Counted from the stretch's first letter, positions 23,380-35,984 are shown. The stretch is 64,000 nt of DNA from Cryptomeria japonica (GCF_030272615.1 NC_081409.1:20462260-20526259), one strand, 5' to 3'. Numbers and translations: made by a program. The notes: generated by a model from the letters alone, not told the origin.

Positions 23380-24450
23380 ATAAATCATAGGGAGAAGGAG
23401 GATGGGCTCGGAGAGGGACCACCGCAAGAGATTCAACGAGCACCTCACAAGCGGCAAGGACAAGGGACGAAGCAGCAACAATATTTGCGCTACAGGCTCA
23501 GAAGAGGTGAGGGTCAACAATCGCGTGAAGATCATAGACAAGGCTGGGATGTCTTCCAAGGAGTCAACACATGCAAGCCTCTATAGAAAAAGTAGGTGAT
23601 TCACTCAAGGAATATGAAACAAGTACAAGAGTGTTGGCCTCTGGAAGAGGGGCAGTGACAAACTCAGGAGAAGGCGAGGCCTTATCAATCACACACATAG
23701 AAACAAGAAAACTGGTAGGCACTGAAATAGGCAGAGGAAGGGAGGAGGAACATACCTCTAAGGATTTTCGTGGTTGAAACTCTGGGATAAGGCTTTTCTT
23801 GAACTTGCATTTAGGTGGGACAGGAGCGACATGTCTCCTATCAATCGTGGCGGGCTAAAGGACCCCAAGAAAACTTTGGTACTGGAACAATTATGAAATA
23901 GGGAGAGCAGAAAGAGTTGTGCTAGACACCACCTATGTATGCAGCATATCAATGGGTCGAGACAATGGAGGCATGTCTGGAAGAGAGGTAATGGGAGGCC
24001 ACTCCAAAGAAGGAGCAATGAAAACCTGCACTTGTTTAAGGGGAGATTCATCAACAGGCCCCGAAGTGGTAGGAAGAAAAACTGAAGAGGTTGTACAGAC
24101 AAGAACATCTGAAGAATAGACTCTAAGGCAACAGGACTGGGTGCCACTAGAAAATGTAGTGCTAGTGCTAATCATATACATCTAAGTATTAGTGGAGGAA
24201 AAGGTTGAGCCACTAGACATACTCGTATAACCCAAGAGGGTAGATGAAGTAGTGATACTAGGAATAGTAGGCCTAGGATCAACCATGTGCACCATCGAAC
24301 CAGGCATACCAACACTAAGCTGAGGTCCATAGGTAATGGACTGGTCCTCCTGAGGAGAAGCATCAACCAAAGGCACATGTTTCTTGACAATCATAGATAA
24401 TGCCTTCAACATCTTCAGGCCTCTCTTGTCTAATATCAATATGTCTCCAG
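23380..24450 (-). pseudogene. Degenerate Ser/Pro-rich coding remnant of E
   Basis: On the minus strand several adjoining frames, separated by single stops and shifts, read as Ser/Pro/Thr-rich protein. Segments include VPTSFLVSMCVI near 23700 and SSTLLGYTSMSSGSTFSST near 24210. No enzyme motif is visible. Position and composition resemble the long Pro/Ser/Gln-rich sense ORF of element C, so it may be a broken counterpart, but I cannot show homology. Confidence 0.3.
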
Positions 24451-26175
24451 AGTGTTCATGATATTTCCAACCTAGGGGAGGACATTATTCCGATTTAGGA
24501 AACCCTCAAAGTCTCTCAGATTCTGTTCAAGCACATGTGAATTTGCTCAAAGTCAATAGTGAGAGGAGCTGTGATCAATAGCAGGAGGGGAAGATGGAGT
24601 GGGATTCCAAACCAGGTGGAGAGGGGACCCCTATTAAAATGGACTTAAGGGGATGAGAAGAAAAGAGATCATTTGGGTCAGGAAGTTGATCATTAAACAT
24701 TATGCTGGGCAAAGGAGGGCTATAAAGGTCGAGAGGAAAACTTTGCCTAGATGACCTCTTAACTACAACTCTTGTAGCAGTCTAGGTCATAAATCTCATA
24801 GATGAGTCTTTTGATGCTGAGACTACACTACAGAGATATGAAGTTATTTGTCTTCTGGTAAAGTTTCGCTAAAGGTGAGAAAGCGAACACAAAACATAAA
24901 CTATCTACGATGAACTAGATTGCTTGCAGATGCTAGAACAAAGGTGTGAATTAATTAATTTTTTTTAAATAAGATTAGATGAATGCAATGATCTAAATGA
25001 TGAAAACAAAATGCAAAAATGAAGGTTGGATTCATGTCAGGTTCACCAAAATGTAATGGAGGAAATTTGCTACCTCAAGGATGATGAATCCTAGAGAAAA
25101 AATCCACCCTCTGATACCTCACTCGAACTAGCACTAAGGTGATCCAGGGCATGAAATTAATAAATTGAAACAATTAACTACAATCTAAGGTTCTTAGACA
25201 AATCTGCCTAGCCTCTATCCAGAGGACGAGCATGCAGGTCTGGGACACCAATGTGGCACACTATCATCCTGTATGGATGAGGTACAAAAGCCATACAAAT
25301 AGTTCCAGATGCAATTATAATTTGATAAAAACACAAAAAATGATAAAACTAGAGTAATAGATGCACACAATGAAATAATAATTAAAGTAAAGTGGAATGA
25401 ATGAGATGAAAGGGACTCATAATTAGTCGACGATTGGAGCCTCCCGTAAAAGTATCTACTCTTCCATGAACCTCTACCTGCACACAAGTGAGAGAGAAAA
25501 TGTTGGGGGTTGTGTTTTGGAGCCTGCCTAAATTAGACCTTGTTTTGGTGTTTCCACCTCCATAGGCAACCTAGATAAAAGCCATGGGGAAAATAAATGA
25601 TAAAGAGAATTGGAAAATAATGCAAGACAAGGAATGATAATATGTAAAATAGAAGGAGAAAAGGATGAGTAAACTCCCCTTTTTAAGATGCCTATGAAAA
25701 TGATGTCATGAGATATTTGTAGAGTTGCAACAATGATAGCCTTCACAAGAGAAATAGTGAATGTTGTCCTAAGAGATTTCCAAGAGCTTCAACCTGTAAG
25801 AAAAATTAATTTTGCCAAAAATAAATCCCCCCAAATGTCTTCAAACATGATAGATAAAGGCTCTGGAAGAAAACCCAACATCGATGGTCGCATACAAGGG
25901 TACTATGATTCATTCCATGTGTAGGCGTAATGCTCAAACAACCACCCATGGACAATCAAATTCGCGGGACACTAGCACGCCGTGCAGACATCTCTGCATT
26001 GCGCTAGAGTCCCAAAGGTGATAGGTCAACATTGTTGGTATAACTCCATTTTTAAGCTAACAAGGTGATCCCAATGCAAAAAAGGACAAAGATGGTGGCA
26101 CATGACCTCCAATGACATGGTGTAAGGCACTATTTGTCACGTTGAGTTTCATAGGGCATGATTTTTTATTTTACA

Positions 26176-26965
26176 AGTAGCAACCTCCTCTTTCTCCTTG
26201 TCTTGAGTAGTGTAAGAGGGGGAAATTGCCAAAGTCAGACGTGGGAAACCTTTAGAGGAGCTAGGCTATCCATCATCTCCACTAGAATTTTGCCAACCCT
26301 TGTCATGATTAGAATCCACCCACCCACTAGCACCACCAACAACTATGTCTAAACCCCCCAAGCCCTAACGAGGCAGGGAGGTGGAGTGCCACCTATTGAA
26401 ATCACTGCCACCACTAGTATTAATAAGTTGGAGATTCAAATTTCTTGGAAGCATTTCTATTGATTTAGTCAAAGGTAGGGAGTCATATGAATGGTGTTCT
26501 TTCCTATTCAAAAAACTTCACAACGTAATAAGGTCAAATATGTTCTTGTAACATTCAATAAATCAATTTTTTTTTTTGGAAAATGTCTCCCACTACTATT
26601 TCTACCCATGTTGATGCAGGAGCATCCCGGTGAATCCTATCACATTCTACCACAATGCCAAATTTCTTCCTATGGATTGGAATAGGGACACTCTATTGCA
26701 ACATTCCTAGGTAGTAGTAGTTGTCAACTTGTTTTCTGGTAGATCTCATCACCAAAATTTTGTCTTGTCAAGCAACATAAACTCAATCCTATGGGAGGTA
26801 GCAAGTGAAACTCTTCCATACCTTGCAGAGTCTTCACAACTCATCACATAGTAGCTTTGGGTCAAGACAACCCCTAGATGGATTTGCATCCCTCTACATA
26901 AACCCTTGGTGCTTTATCATGAACTTTGGGCCAATATACACATTTCACTAGGCATTGGGCTTAGG
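26176..26965. other. Non-coding flank of E, no gene recognised
   Basis: This continues the sequence interrupted by E. It includes a 10-bp T run near 26569 and a C-rich stretch near 26315-26360. Short ORFs have no recognisable domain. Confidence 0.25.
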
Positions 26966-26968
26966 ACC

Positions 26969-27305
26969 TAGCTGAGGCTGATGTGAAACACTTCTAAGGA
27001 TGAGTTAGTATTTAATCATTCTCTAAATTTGTTAGAAGGTAGCTAGAGAGATAGGGAGTTGGGAGATAACAAATTAGGATTGAGAACTAAGTTTAACATG
27101 TAAGTAGATAATAATCCCATGACGGCCTATGAGCCTGCAAGTGTGACCAATAGGCCTATTTTTTATCTTCATATGAGAGGACCTATGGGCATATTCTATT
27201 TCTACTTAGATCAATAAATTTATGCATTTCTTTCAATTGCTTGAGTTGTGTTGGATTCTATTGCAAGGATGGACAATTTATTTTAGACCTTCCATCCTTC
27301 ACTAC
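26969..27305 (+). mobile_element. Probable old LTR followed by a tRNA-Met-type primer-binding site
   Basis: The segment begins TGATGTGAAACACTTCTAAGG and ends CTTCACTACA. Directly after it, at about 27308, comes AGTGTATCAAAGCAAGATTC, close to the TGGTATCAGAGC primer site complementary to initiator tRNA-Met. No internal frame of that element survives, because Copia A begins at 27607. Boundaries are tentative. Confidence 0.45.
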
Positions 27306-27606
27306 ATGAAGTGTATCAAAGCAAGATTCAAATCCTTTGGGAGAATGAGGGCATTCGATAAGACTTTACTGTGAAAAAATTGTTGACCTTAGGTAGACTA
27401 TAGGTGTTGTCAATAGAGTGTCAAACTATGAGGCAATTACACCCCTGTAGCTAGACTATTGGCCTAAGGTAGTCACACCAAATCTGAAGGAAAGATGCCA
27501 CCAAGTAAGTATGATGCCTGTCATGGCCAATGTTATCGAAAGTATAGAGGAAAAGAGGGACATGATGAGAAAATGAAGAACTAATTCGATGATGTCGAGG
27601 AATATA
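27306..27606. other. Leader fragment of the older LTR element, no gene
   Basis: Non-coding sequence between the old primer site and the Copia A LTR. The last five bases, ATATA (27602-27606), should be the left target duplication of Copia A; its partner lies beyond the window. Confidence 0.3.
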
Positions 27607-28805
27607 TGTTGGATATTGTTGGTCATTGTTGCTACTAGGATATGTTGTTGTCATTGATGTCAACATATTCCTATGTATTGTTCCAGTGATTGCTGATTGG
27701 GGGGATCTTATGATCCAGTTTGTAGTGTTGATTTATTGATCACTATTTTGCAGAGTTCGGTATATCCTCTAGTATATTCTGGTGTGATCAGATCTGGTGC
27801 TAAGCTTTTGGGATATTGCTTGGGATGGTCTTGTATGTCTTCATTTCAGATGGATAATGATTTGGTGCTCTGCAAGTTACCTTTCTTTGTGGTAGTTGTC
27901 GATTTGTTATGTTCTTGAGCTTTCAGATGTTGATTGATGGAGATTTGATAAGTGGTATTGGTGTAGTTGTTCTTGATGATTTCCATTGATCGTTGTGTGA
28001 GTTTTTGGTGGTTTCTATCAACGGGTGATAATTTGCATGTTATGCGGTATTTTTGGTGGTGTAGCGTGTTGCGGTTGATCTTGGCGTGATTTCTGGTGGA
28101 GTTGTGCATTTGGGAATTTGATTTAGGACCATGCTATGCTATTTAAACCATTATATTGGTCCAATGGTCAATCTTTGTATCATGTGATGTAATCCTATAA
28201 TTGAGGGTTTAGCCGACCTTGTTGTCAAGGTTGATGAATTGTATATATAGGTGATATAGTCATGTATTTTGGGTGTCGATGTTGTGTTTGCATTATTAGA
28301 TAGAGGTGTATGTACAAACAAGTGATTTATCCTTTGGTGTTGAGTTTGAGGAGAGTTTGGTGTTGCAGGGCAAACATTTGTGCTTAACCGAAACTGTAAT
28401 CAGGCATTTGGAGATGCTATTCTTTTAGTTCATTTCTTCCAGATTATAGTCTGAATCTTATTGTAAGTCAGTGAGACTTCCCTAAGGGTTGTAGCCTTCC
28501 AGGCAAATATTATTTGAGTAGTGAGCTCTAGGCAGTGTTCTTGAATGCATGAGCATTCCCCATTGTAATATTTTCACATACTACTACAGAGTATCATCTT
28601 ACTACGGACATGTTCCCGCTGGGGTTTTTCCCTTAACAGGGTTTTCCACGTCAAAATCTTGGTGTTGTGTGTTGTGCTTTCAATTCGCCTATCTATCTTA
28701 TTGATGTTGTTTATTAGATCTGGTTTTGGTGGTTAAGTTTGTTATTTTGGTGAAGACTGATTCACCCCTCCCCCTCTTAGTCTCCATTCTTGATTGCTGC
28801 TAACA
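27607..28805 (+). repeat. 5' LTR of Copia A
   Basis: 1,199 bp, starting TGTTGGATATTGTTGG and ending TTGCTGCTAACA-like (TG...CA). A C-rich tract lies near 28765. Two further solo copies of this family occur in the window in the opposite orientation. Confidence 0.88.
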
Positions 28806-28807
28806 AT

Positions 28808-28820
28808 TGGTATCAGAGCT
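28808..28820 (+). promoter_or_regulatory. Primer-binding site of Copia A (initiator tRNA-Met)
   Basis: TGGTATCAGAGCT begins two bases after the LTR. It is the classical complement of plant initiator methionine tRNA used to prime minus-strand DNA synthesis. Confidence 0.9.
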
Positions 28821-28861
28821 AGATCCTTTGGTATAAGCTTAATCACTTGAGGAGATCCGAG

Positions 28862-29979
28862 ATGGTAGCTCAAGGTGTTATCTTTCAAAAGGATAGTATG
28901 AGGTTTGATGGAAGCAACTACGCTATATGGAATAACTGGATGGAAGTGCACTTGAAATTTCTTGGTGAAGATTATTGGAAGATTACAAAGAATGTCTATG
29001 TTTTTCCTCAGAATGGACCATCTACTCCTTGTGGGGTTAAGGAAGTTGAACATAATATTAGAATGAAGGAGGCATTGTTTAGTGCCCTGACATATTTTGA
29101 GATGATAAATGTAACGGGACTTCTGACCGCACATGAGATTTGGGAGAATCTTGAGGTGTTGTATGAAGGTGATAAACAAGTGAAGGTTGCTAAGTTGTGG
29201 AGTTTGAAAGGAAAGTATGAGGTATTAAATATGGGAGATGGTGAGAACATACACTATTTTATGGCTAAGGTGAATGACCTTGTCCTAGGTATCAGATGTG
29301 CCGGTGTAACTATTGAGGAAGATGAAATTGTTGCTAAGGTGTTGAGATCTTTTCCTCCTACCTATAAACATAAGGTTGTTGCTATTGATGAGATCCAAAG
29401 TGTGACTACTGTGATAAGAGATATGCTGGTTGGAAAGCTTGTTGCATTTGAGCTGAGTGAATTTGGAGAATCACATGGAAAGTCCGAGACAACATTTAGA
29501 GCATCTGCTTCTGTATTTAGTAAGTAGAAATATGATCCTGATGAATGCAAAATACCCAGATATGAGAGAGAGAAGAGAAATGGAAGAGCAATAAAAGGAG
29601 CTAGATGAACTTGAAGCACTAATTGCCCGAAGATTACCTAAAGGTACTGGTAAGTATAATGGAAAGTTGTCTTTGAAATTTTTCTCTTGTAATAAGATAG
29701 GACATTTTTCTTCTAGATTCTCGAAGAGAATGGCTAAGTATGAAAGGCATGATAAGTTTGATAAGCATGATAGGAATGATAGATATAACAATCATGAGAA
29801 GTATGATAAGCCTTACAAGTCTAACTGAAAGTTTAGAAATCAGAAGAACTATTGTTATATTGTTAATGAAGGTATTATAGATGAATAATCTAAAGGAGAT
29901 GAAGTTTTTTAATTTCTATTAAAGAAGATGGACCTGTACCTGTTGATTCCACTAGTTGTACTATTGAGGAGAAGGCTTT
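28862..29979 (+). pseudogene. Copia A gag, broken
   Basis: It starts at the ATG at 28862. FDGSNYAIWNNWMEVHL near residue 13, followed by a long helical region, is typical of the plant Copia Gag family (UBN2 type). The first in-frame stop is TAG at 29525. A frameshift near 29600 restores a frame with a zinc knuckle whose first and last Cys are both replaced by Phe (FFSCNKIGHFSSRF). Further stops lie near 29826 and 29886. Gag ends where B is inserted. The protein could not be made intact. Confidence 0.8.
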
Positions 29980-31534
29980 TGGTGCAGGAGCACCTAGTTT
30001 AGTGCAATTTATTCATTTTTGTGTGTTTGTTCATAGCTTGGTTTTTGAAGGTGAATAATATTCTTATCATAGGTCCCCATATGTTTGAGATATGCTTTGG
30101 TAGGTTGGATGTCCATAGGACCATGCATTTGCTCAATTTTGGCTTGTAAGCCCTTGCAAGCCTAAAATGGCATAATCATGCATTTTGGTCTAAAAATTCA
30201 TGAAATGATTTGTTTGGAATTGGGACATGTCATATAATGATTTTTAATCATCCTAAATGGTTTAGACAAGGAAATAAAGCATGTAATGCAAAAATGCACT
30301 TTTTTGCAAAAATTGTCAATGTTGCACAACTTTTTGCAACGTCGAGCAACTTTGAGCAAAGGGTTGGTTAGGAAACTAATGGAGAGTTAGTTGGGCCAAA
30401 AATGGCATATAAATTTCCTAAGCATGAATTTAAGAGGGTTGGTGATTGTCTGGAGTAGACCATAATACAATTTGAAGATCATTTTTCAAGTTTACCTTGT
30501 TTTTTATCAAATTCTTGAGCAGCAGTCTGTACTTCATGGATTGATTACCTTACTGTTCTTTGATATTTTCTTTACACAAGTTCTTTTAGTAATCAGGAAG
30601 CATTGTAATTAGTTTACTTGTAGGTTTTGAATTGAGTTTTGAATTTTGTAAGCTCTCGGTTTAAGTAAGGGTTTGAGAGGTTCAGACATGGTTCTAGCTT
30701 GAAGTCCTTAGAGTTCTTCTCAATAACCCTTGGGACTTGAGCCATGGAACCATTGTACATTGTACATAGTTTTTGTTTTGATTTTGAGATCATGGAAAAC
30801 CCATTGAGCATCATTTCCTAGGCAAGCTCAGTCATAGCCCAGTTAGGAAATGAATGAAAATATACAAATGCTTGTAGGAAAGAGCAGGGTTGCAGTTGCA
30901 GAATGTTTGGAATGAACAAGTGAGATGTGGTAGAGCATGTGTGAGATTTTGGAGGTGTGGCAGATCAGGGAAGGCACCAAACCCTTGAAAGAAGACCAAA
31001 AAGAGCCTAAAACCCCTTAAAATAAGCATTTCTCGGGTTCCATACCTGTACAGTCAGACTGAGATGTCTCATTTCCTAAATTTTGAAGTACTTCCAAAAG
31101 GGCACTCAGATCACCAATGAGTTTGTGTGGGTCTTTGCGTAAATTGTAAACAAATCCACAAAAACCAATTAGGTAGGGCTAATTGGGGCTCTAGGGCTAT
31201 TAGGCCTAGAAAATAGGGAAAGGAAGGAGCGATGGGGAAATGGATCAAACCCAAACTCAAAACCTATTGATTGGCCTTAGAAAACCTCATAAACACCTTC
31301 TACCATCCCTGCAAGCATTTGTTAGGAGTTTAAGGGTGTAAGGTTGGATTTACCCTTGTGAATCTCAACCATGCCTGAGCAACCTATGAGTACATTATGA
31401 TTGGGAGCACTCCTAGAGAGTTAGGATGTCTAAACTGATTGATAGACCAGAGAATAATGAAGTGAGCCCACTAAGACAATACTTGACTACTTTTTGATAA
31501 AGCACTGACTCTCTTTGAGTGTTACTCCCCATCA
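29980..31534 (+). repeat. 5' LTR of chromovirus B
   Basis: Colinear with the right LTR at 62227-63764 and clearly similar, with scattered substitutions and small indels (for example an extra CCTTGCAAG near 30150). This indicates an insertion of appreciable age. Confidence 0.9.
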
Positions 31535-31537
31535 TAG

Positions 31538-31550
31538 TGGTATCAAAGCA
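31538..31550 (+). promoter_or_regulatory. Primer-binding site of B (tRNA-Met type)
   Basis: TGGTATCAAAGCA lies three bases after the LTR end. It has one mismatch to the usual initiator tRNA-Met complement TGGTATCAGAGC. Confidence 0.8.
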
Positions 31551-31570
31551 AGCAATATTTGGGAAGAAGA

Positions 31571-33033
31571 ATGTACATGACAAACACTAAATCAGTAGGA
31601 GAGAATAGTTTAAGGATGATGACTAATGTAGAGTTAGACAAGAAGGTAGAAGATAAAGAGGAAGAAAATAGGCTGCTCGGAGAAAGATTACTACAACTAG
31701 AGAGCAAACTAGATGTAGTTGAGGATAAAACTGAGAAAGTGACAATTAAGGTTAATGAAGGGAAGGGAAAAGAAGTTGTAGAAGAGGATAGTACACCTGA
31801 ACTAGACTCTATTCTACCTAAAGAACCTTTCCTTAAAGAAATCAAATCCTTAAGAGGAAAATCCTTGGAAGGAGTGCCACTTTTTTATGCAAAAATGGAG
31901 CTTGAAGTAGTCATGGAATGGATAGAGGGATTGGAGAATCACTTTGAATGTGATGGGATTAGTGAGGCACAAAAGGTGAAAGTGGCCAAGTCTAGATTGA
32001 GAGGAGCAGCCTTTACTTGGTGGAAATTTATCCAAGAAGAGAGGCAAAAAGAGGGTAAGAACCCAATAGCTACTTGGAAACAAATGTTAGCCAAGGTGAA
32101 AGAGACTTGAATGTGAGCAACTACACTGAGGAATTTCAGAAGTTGTGTCTGAGTTCCAAGGTGGTGGAAGATGAAAACATCAAGGTAGCTAGATACTTGA
32201 ATGGATTGAGATGGAATATTCAAGAGGAATTGAATTTGTTATGTCCTAGTGCCATGCATAAGTGCTATCAATTGGCACTAAAGATGGAAGAAAAGAGAAA
32301 AAAGAAGCAAGAGCAAAGCAACAGTGGAAGAGGTAAAGGAAGATATGGTAGAGGTTAGAGACGTAGCTTTGGTGGAAGAAGTGTAGACAAAAGATCCCAA
32401 GGGTAATCCAAGTTGGTTGAGAAAAGTGGGGATTCCAATAGCAAGAGCAGCTATAGAGGAAGGGGATCTAGCAACTCGAGTAGAGGAAGGTCTAGTGGAT
32501 TAGGAAGAGGGTCCTATTTTGCCACCATGAAGTGCTACAATTGCCATCAACTTAGACAATCGACCTATAGATGCCCTGAGAAGTCTTCTTCATCCCAAGG
32601 AGGTGAGAGGAGAGTAAACTATGCTCAAGAGGATTCAACAAACATGAAAGCATCAGAAGTGAGCTTGGATTCAGAGGTGGGAGAGAACCTTATGATAAGA
32701 ATAGTCTTGATTAAAGAGCTGGTTAAGGAGGAACCTAGCCAAAGAAGATCCTTGTTTAGAATAAAATGCAAGATCATGGGAAAGGTATGTAGAGTAGTGG
32801 TGGATTCAGGATCCACAGACAACATAGTGTCAGAGGAAGTGGTGAGTAAGCTCAATTTACCAAGAATACCACATAGTGATCCCTATAGAGTTGCATGGGT
32901 CAACAAGGGGCAACATGTTCTTGTGAATGAACAAACTTGGGTGGAGTTCACTATAGGAGGCTACAAGGACATAATCTTGTGTGATATCTTGCCCATGGAT
33001 GCTTGCCATCTTCTCTTAGGTAGGCCATGGTAG
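31571..33033 (+). pseudogene. Chromovirus B gag and protease, broken
   Basis: Gag starts at the ATG at 31571 with a Lys/Glu-rich coiled-coil region. It then has the capsid-like AFTWWKFIQEERQKEGK segment (near 32010). A deletion and frame change near 32095 joins LAKVKE to the frame reading NYTEEFQKLC. After two stops (about 32356 and 32404) comes a Gly/Arg/Ser-rich region. The zinc knuckle CYNCHQLRQSTYRC near 32532 has Gln where the binding His belongs. The protease has the active site VVDSGSTDN near 32800 and the conserved LLLGRPW near 33015, ended by a TAG. Gag and protease are fused in one frame, as in chromoviruses. It is non-functional as it stands. Confidence 0.82.
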
Positions 33034-34408
33034 TTTGACAGAAAATAAATACACCATGGAGAGAAGAATGCTTATACATTTCAAAAGGATGGAACCACCT
33101 ACAAAATTCAGTCCATAGGTGATCAAGTAGAGGGAAGATCAAAAGGTCCTAATGTGCTCCTAGTTGGTGAGAAATAGTTCATCAACACACTCAAGGAAGG
33201 AGAAGGAATGGGGTTTGTCATTGTTGTAAAGCCAAAAGAAGACATCAAAGAGAAGAAGGTGTGCATTCCTATAGAAGTGCAGCAGGTCCTAAATTAGTAA
33301 GGACATCATTAGTGATGGAACACCAGCTACATTGCCTCCTCAATATGCCATAAGCCACCAAATTGATTTCATACCTGGAGCTTCATTACCCAATAAGGCA
33401 GCTTATAAGATGACCCCAGATCAGAACAAGGAGATAGCCAAGCAAATACAAGAACTCTTAGACAATTGACTAATAAGGAAAAGTATTAGCCTATGTGTAG
33501 TACCCACTATTTTGGCCCCAAATAAGGGAGGTACTCAAAGACTTTGCACAAATTCTAGAGCTATAAACTGGATTACTATAGATTTCCAATTCCAAGAATT
33601 GAAGACTTGATGGATTATTTGGGAGGTGTTGAATACTTCACCAAGATAGATCTCAAGAGTGGTTACCACCAAATCAGAATAAAGGAGGGTGATGAATGGA
33701 AGACAACCTTCAAGACCACAAAAGGACTCTATGAATGGCTTGTTATGCCATTTGGACTCACAAATGCTCCTAGAACATTCATGAGACTCATGAATGAAGT
33801 ACTCAAGGACTACATTGGTAAATTTGTTGTTGTTTACTTAGATGACATCTTAATTTTTAGCAAGTTTAAAAATGGACATCTTAAGCATATAGAAATTGTA
33901 TTGAGGAAACTATGTGATGAGCAACTAACCATCAATTTAGAGAAATGTGAGTTTATGAAATAAGAGTTGGTGTATCTTAGGTTTGTAGTCTCAAGAGGTG
34001 TTTTGAAGATGGATACCTCTAAGGTGGAATCCATAATCATTTGGCCTACACCTAAGACAATAAGTGAAGTAAGAAGCTTTCATGGCTTGGCTCAATTTTA
34101 TAGAAAGTTCATAAGAGGATTTAGTGAAATATGTGCACCCATGCTTGAGACAATCAAGGGAGGCATGAGAACCAAGTTTGTATGGACAAAGGAAGCACAA
34201 AGAGGATTTGATATCTTCAAGACAAAGGTGGCTACTCAACTAGTACTCATCCTACCAAGCTTTGACAAGCTATTCACCATTGAATGTGATGCAAGCAACA
34301 TAGTAGTTGGAGTAGTTTTAAGCCAAGACAATAGACCGGTTGCCTTTTTCAGTGAGAAGCTCAATGATGCAAAGAAAAGGTATTCTTCCTATGATTTGGA
34401 ATTGTATG
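33034..34408 (+). pseudogene. Chromovirus B reverse transcriptase, 5' part, broken
   Basis: The domain opens around 33345 (PPQYAISHQIDFIPGAS). Core motifs visible are [16 protein letters not shown] (about 33635), [12 protein letters not shown] (about 33735) and the catalytic YLDDILIFS (about 33835). Stops occur near 33467, in the 33590s with a small frame slip, and TAA at 33961. The start of RNase H (LFTIECDASNIVVGVVL) is at about 34270. The frame is cut after ELY at 34408 by element C; its continuation starts at 60481. Confidence 0.88.
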
Positions 34409-34847
34409 TGTAGCATAGGAAATTGGAAATCATCACAAGCAAATCAAAGTACTAATCTAGCTCAATCACGAAAGCACAAATGAAATGATCAATCCTAAAC
34501 ACACTCAATAAAGACATGAAAGCAAAACATTCAAGATTAAAAGCTAAGCAAACCAAATGCAGATATGAATGTCTCCTTCATGCGGCTCCATTGTCCTTCT
34601 TTCTCCTTCAAATAGCTTTGTTGTGGATCTCACCTACTAGTGCATGATCATGATATGAAAGCAAGTAGACAAGATGATTGCTCAAGAATACTCGAAGCGT
34701 GATTGATTTGACAAAGTGATTATTAGATCGATAATGTGATTAGATTCGACAAAGTGATTAGATTGGGATTGAAGAAATTCATCCAATTTATAGACAAATT
34801 GGAGAAAAGATCAAATTAGCATGAAGAGATTCAAATGGAAATTGCAA

Positions 34848-34990
34848 ATCAATATGACAAATTGTGACAAATTATGACAAATTTGCACTTTCTATGCAAA
34901 ATTGATTGATTGATAATTCATGACAAAATTATGACAACTTTCTATGTCAAAATTGATTGATTGTCAATTATGACAAATTATGACAAATTG
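34848..34990. repeat. Short ATGACAAATT-type tandem repeats in the C LTR
   Basis: TATGACAAATT and variants recur, with two copies of a longer unit ending AAAATTGATTGATTG. The same structure is at about 46190-46335 in the other LTR. Confidence 0.6.
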
Positions 34991-35544
34991 AAATGTCATT
35001 CCAATGAAATTAGGAGAAAAATAGGAGGAAATTGAATTAGAAATTAGGAAAATTAGAAAATTGGAAATAGGAATTTAAGAAATTAGAAAATGAGGAAAAT
35101 AGGAATTTAGTGAATTAATTAATAATTTTTCATTTATTAATTAATTCACAAAGAGGGAATTTAGAAATTGAGGAAATTAGGAATTAGGAGAAATTAGGTA
35201 AATCAATTAATAATTTGTCATTTATTAATTAATTCACAAAAAGAGGAATAATTAGTTAGCCAATTAAATTAAACATTTAATTGTGACTCGAAGACTTAGG
35301 ATAAATAAATAATTTATTTAACCTAGAGGGAGAAATGACAAATAGGGTTAAATGAATAAAATCATGAAACCCTAAAAGATGAATTAGAAATGCAAGGATG
35401 ACAATTAGGTCTTGACAAAGGATAATTGATATCGATTCAATTTGATCATGATTCTGACTTGATAAAAGACCAATACTGACAAACGATGTGATTGATAAAT
35501 GCGCCAATTGATAAGGAACAATGATTAATTGATCCAAATTGACA

Positions 35545-35672
35545 AAGACGACAATCGATGACAAATCGATCGCAAAATGACAAAATTGACAAAGAGAACA
35601 ACGATCGATGACAAATTGATCGCCAGATGACAAGATTGAAAATTACAACGATCGATGACAAATCGATCGCAA
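35545..35672. repeat. Three ~48-bp repeats each with a CGATCGA-N7-TCGATCG inverted repeat
   Basis: Units near 35554, 35604 and 35651 carry CGATCGA, a 7-base spacer TGACAAA, then TCGATCG; the third copy is perfect. The same three are at about 60040-60165 in the other LTR, where the first copy is perfect. Imperfect arms differ by C-to-T or G-to-A type changes. A hairpin or a dyad protein-binding site is possible; neither is shown. Confidence 0.65.
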
Positions 35673-35984
35673 GATGACAAGATTGATAAGAGGACAAAAC
35701 CCTAATTAGGATTGACGATGTCCAAAATGATGACAAATGAATACGCACATTGATGCGACAGGATAAGATTGACCAAAATCATGACAAATATTGCTATCGA
35801 CAAGACCAAATTCGAGAGCGAGATAAATGAAGAATGAAGAAGAAGGACTCGATGCTTGCAAATGATAAAGACCAAGTGCAAATCATAGGAGAAATGTTAA
35901 TGCGATGCAAAAACCCTAAAATAAGGCAATGCGCCAATGTTAAAATATGACTCCGCAAGCGTTGACCATTTTTAGGTGTCTACA

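Larger units (their letters stand above)
19514..26175 (-). mobile_element. Non-autonomous LTR retrotransposon E
   Basis: Left LTR 19514-21994 and right LTR 25052-26175 both measure 1,124 bp once the nested solo LTR and its 5-bp duplication are subtracted. TSD AATAG/AGTAG (4 of 5 match). Read on the minus strand, the right LTR is 5'. It is followed by a PBS at about 25031-25048 (TGGTGAACCTGACATGAA). The polypurine tract is at about 21995-22012 (AAAGAGGGGGCAAAA, minus strand). The internal region is only ~3.06 kb and has no protease, reverse transcriptase or integrase. PBS and polypurine tract match those of element C, so E is probably a Tat-lineage derivative mobilised in trans (inference). 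Confidence 0.82.
34409..35984 (-). repeat. 3' LTR of element C
   Basis: 1,576 bp. On the minus strand it starts TGTAGACACCTAAAAATGG and ends TTTCCTATGCTACA. The other copy (45753 to 60475 around D) is about 1,545 bp and very similar by eye, so insertion is fairly recent. Confidence 0.88.

Noticed and set aside
35277..35748. Minus-strand ORFs with repeated CQFCHLAIDLSSIV-like segments (also at 59801-60239)
   Set aside because: They are read through the dyad repeats of the C LTR, and the copy in the other LTR shows the same thing; repeat-encoded, not a gene.
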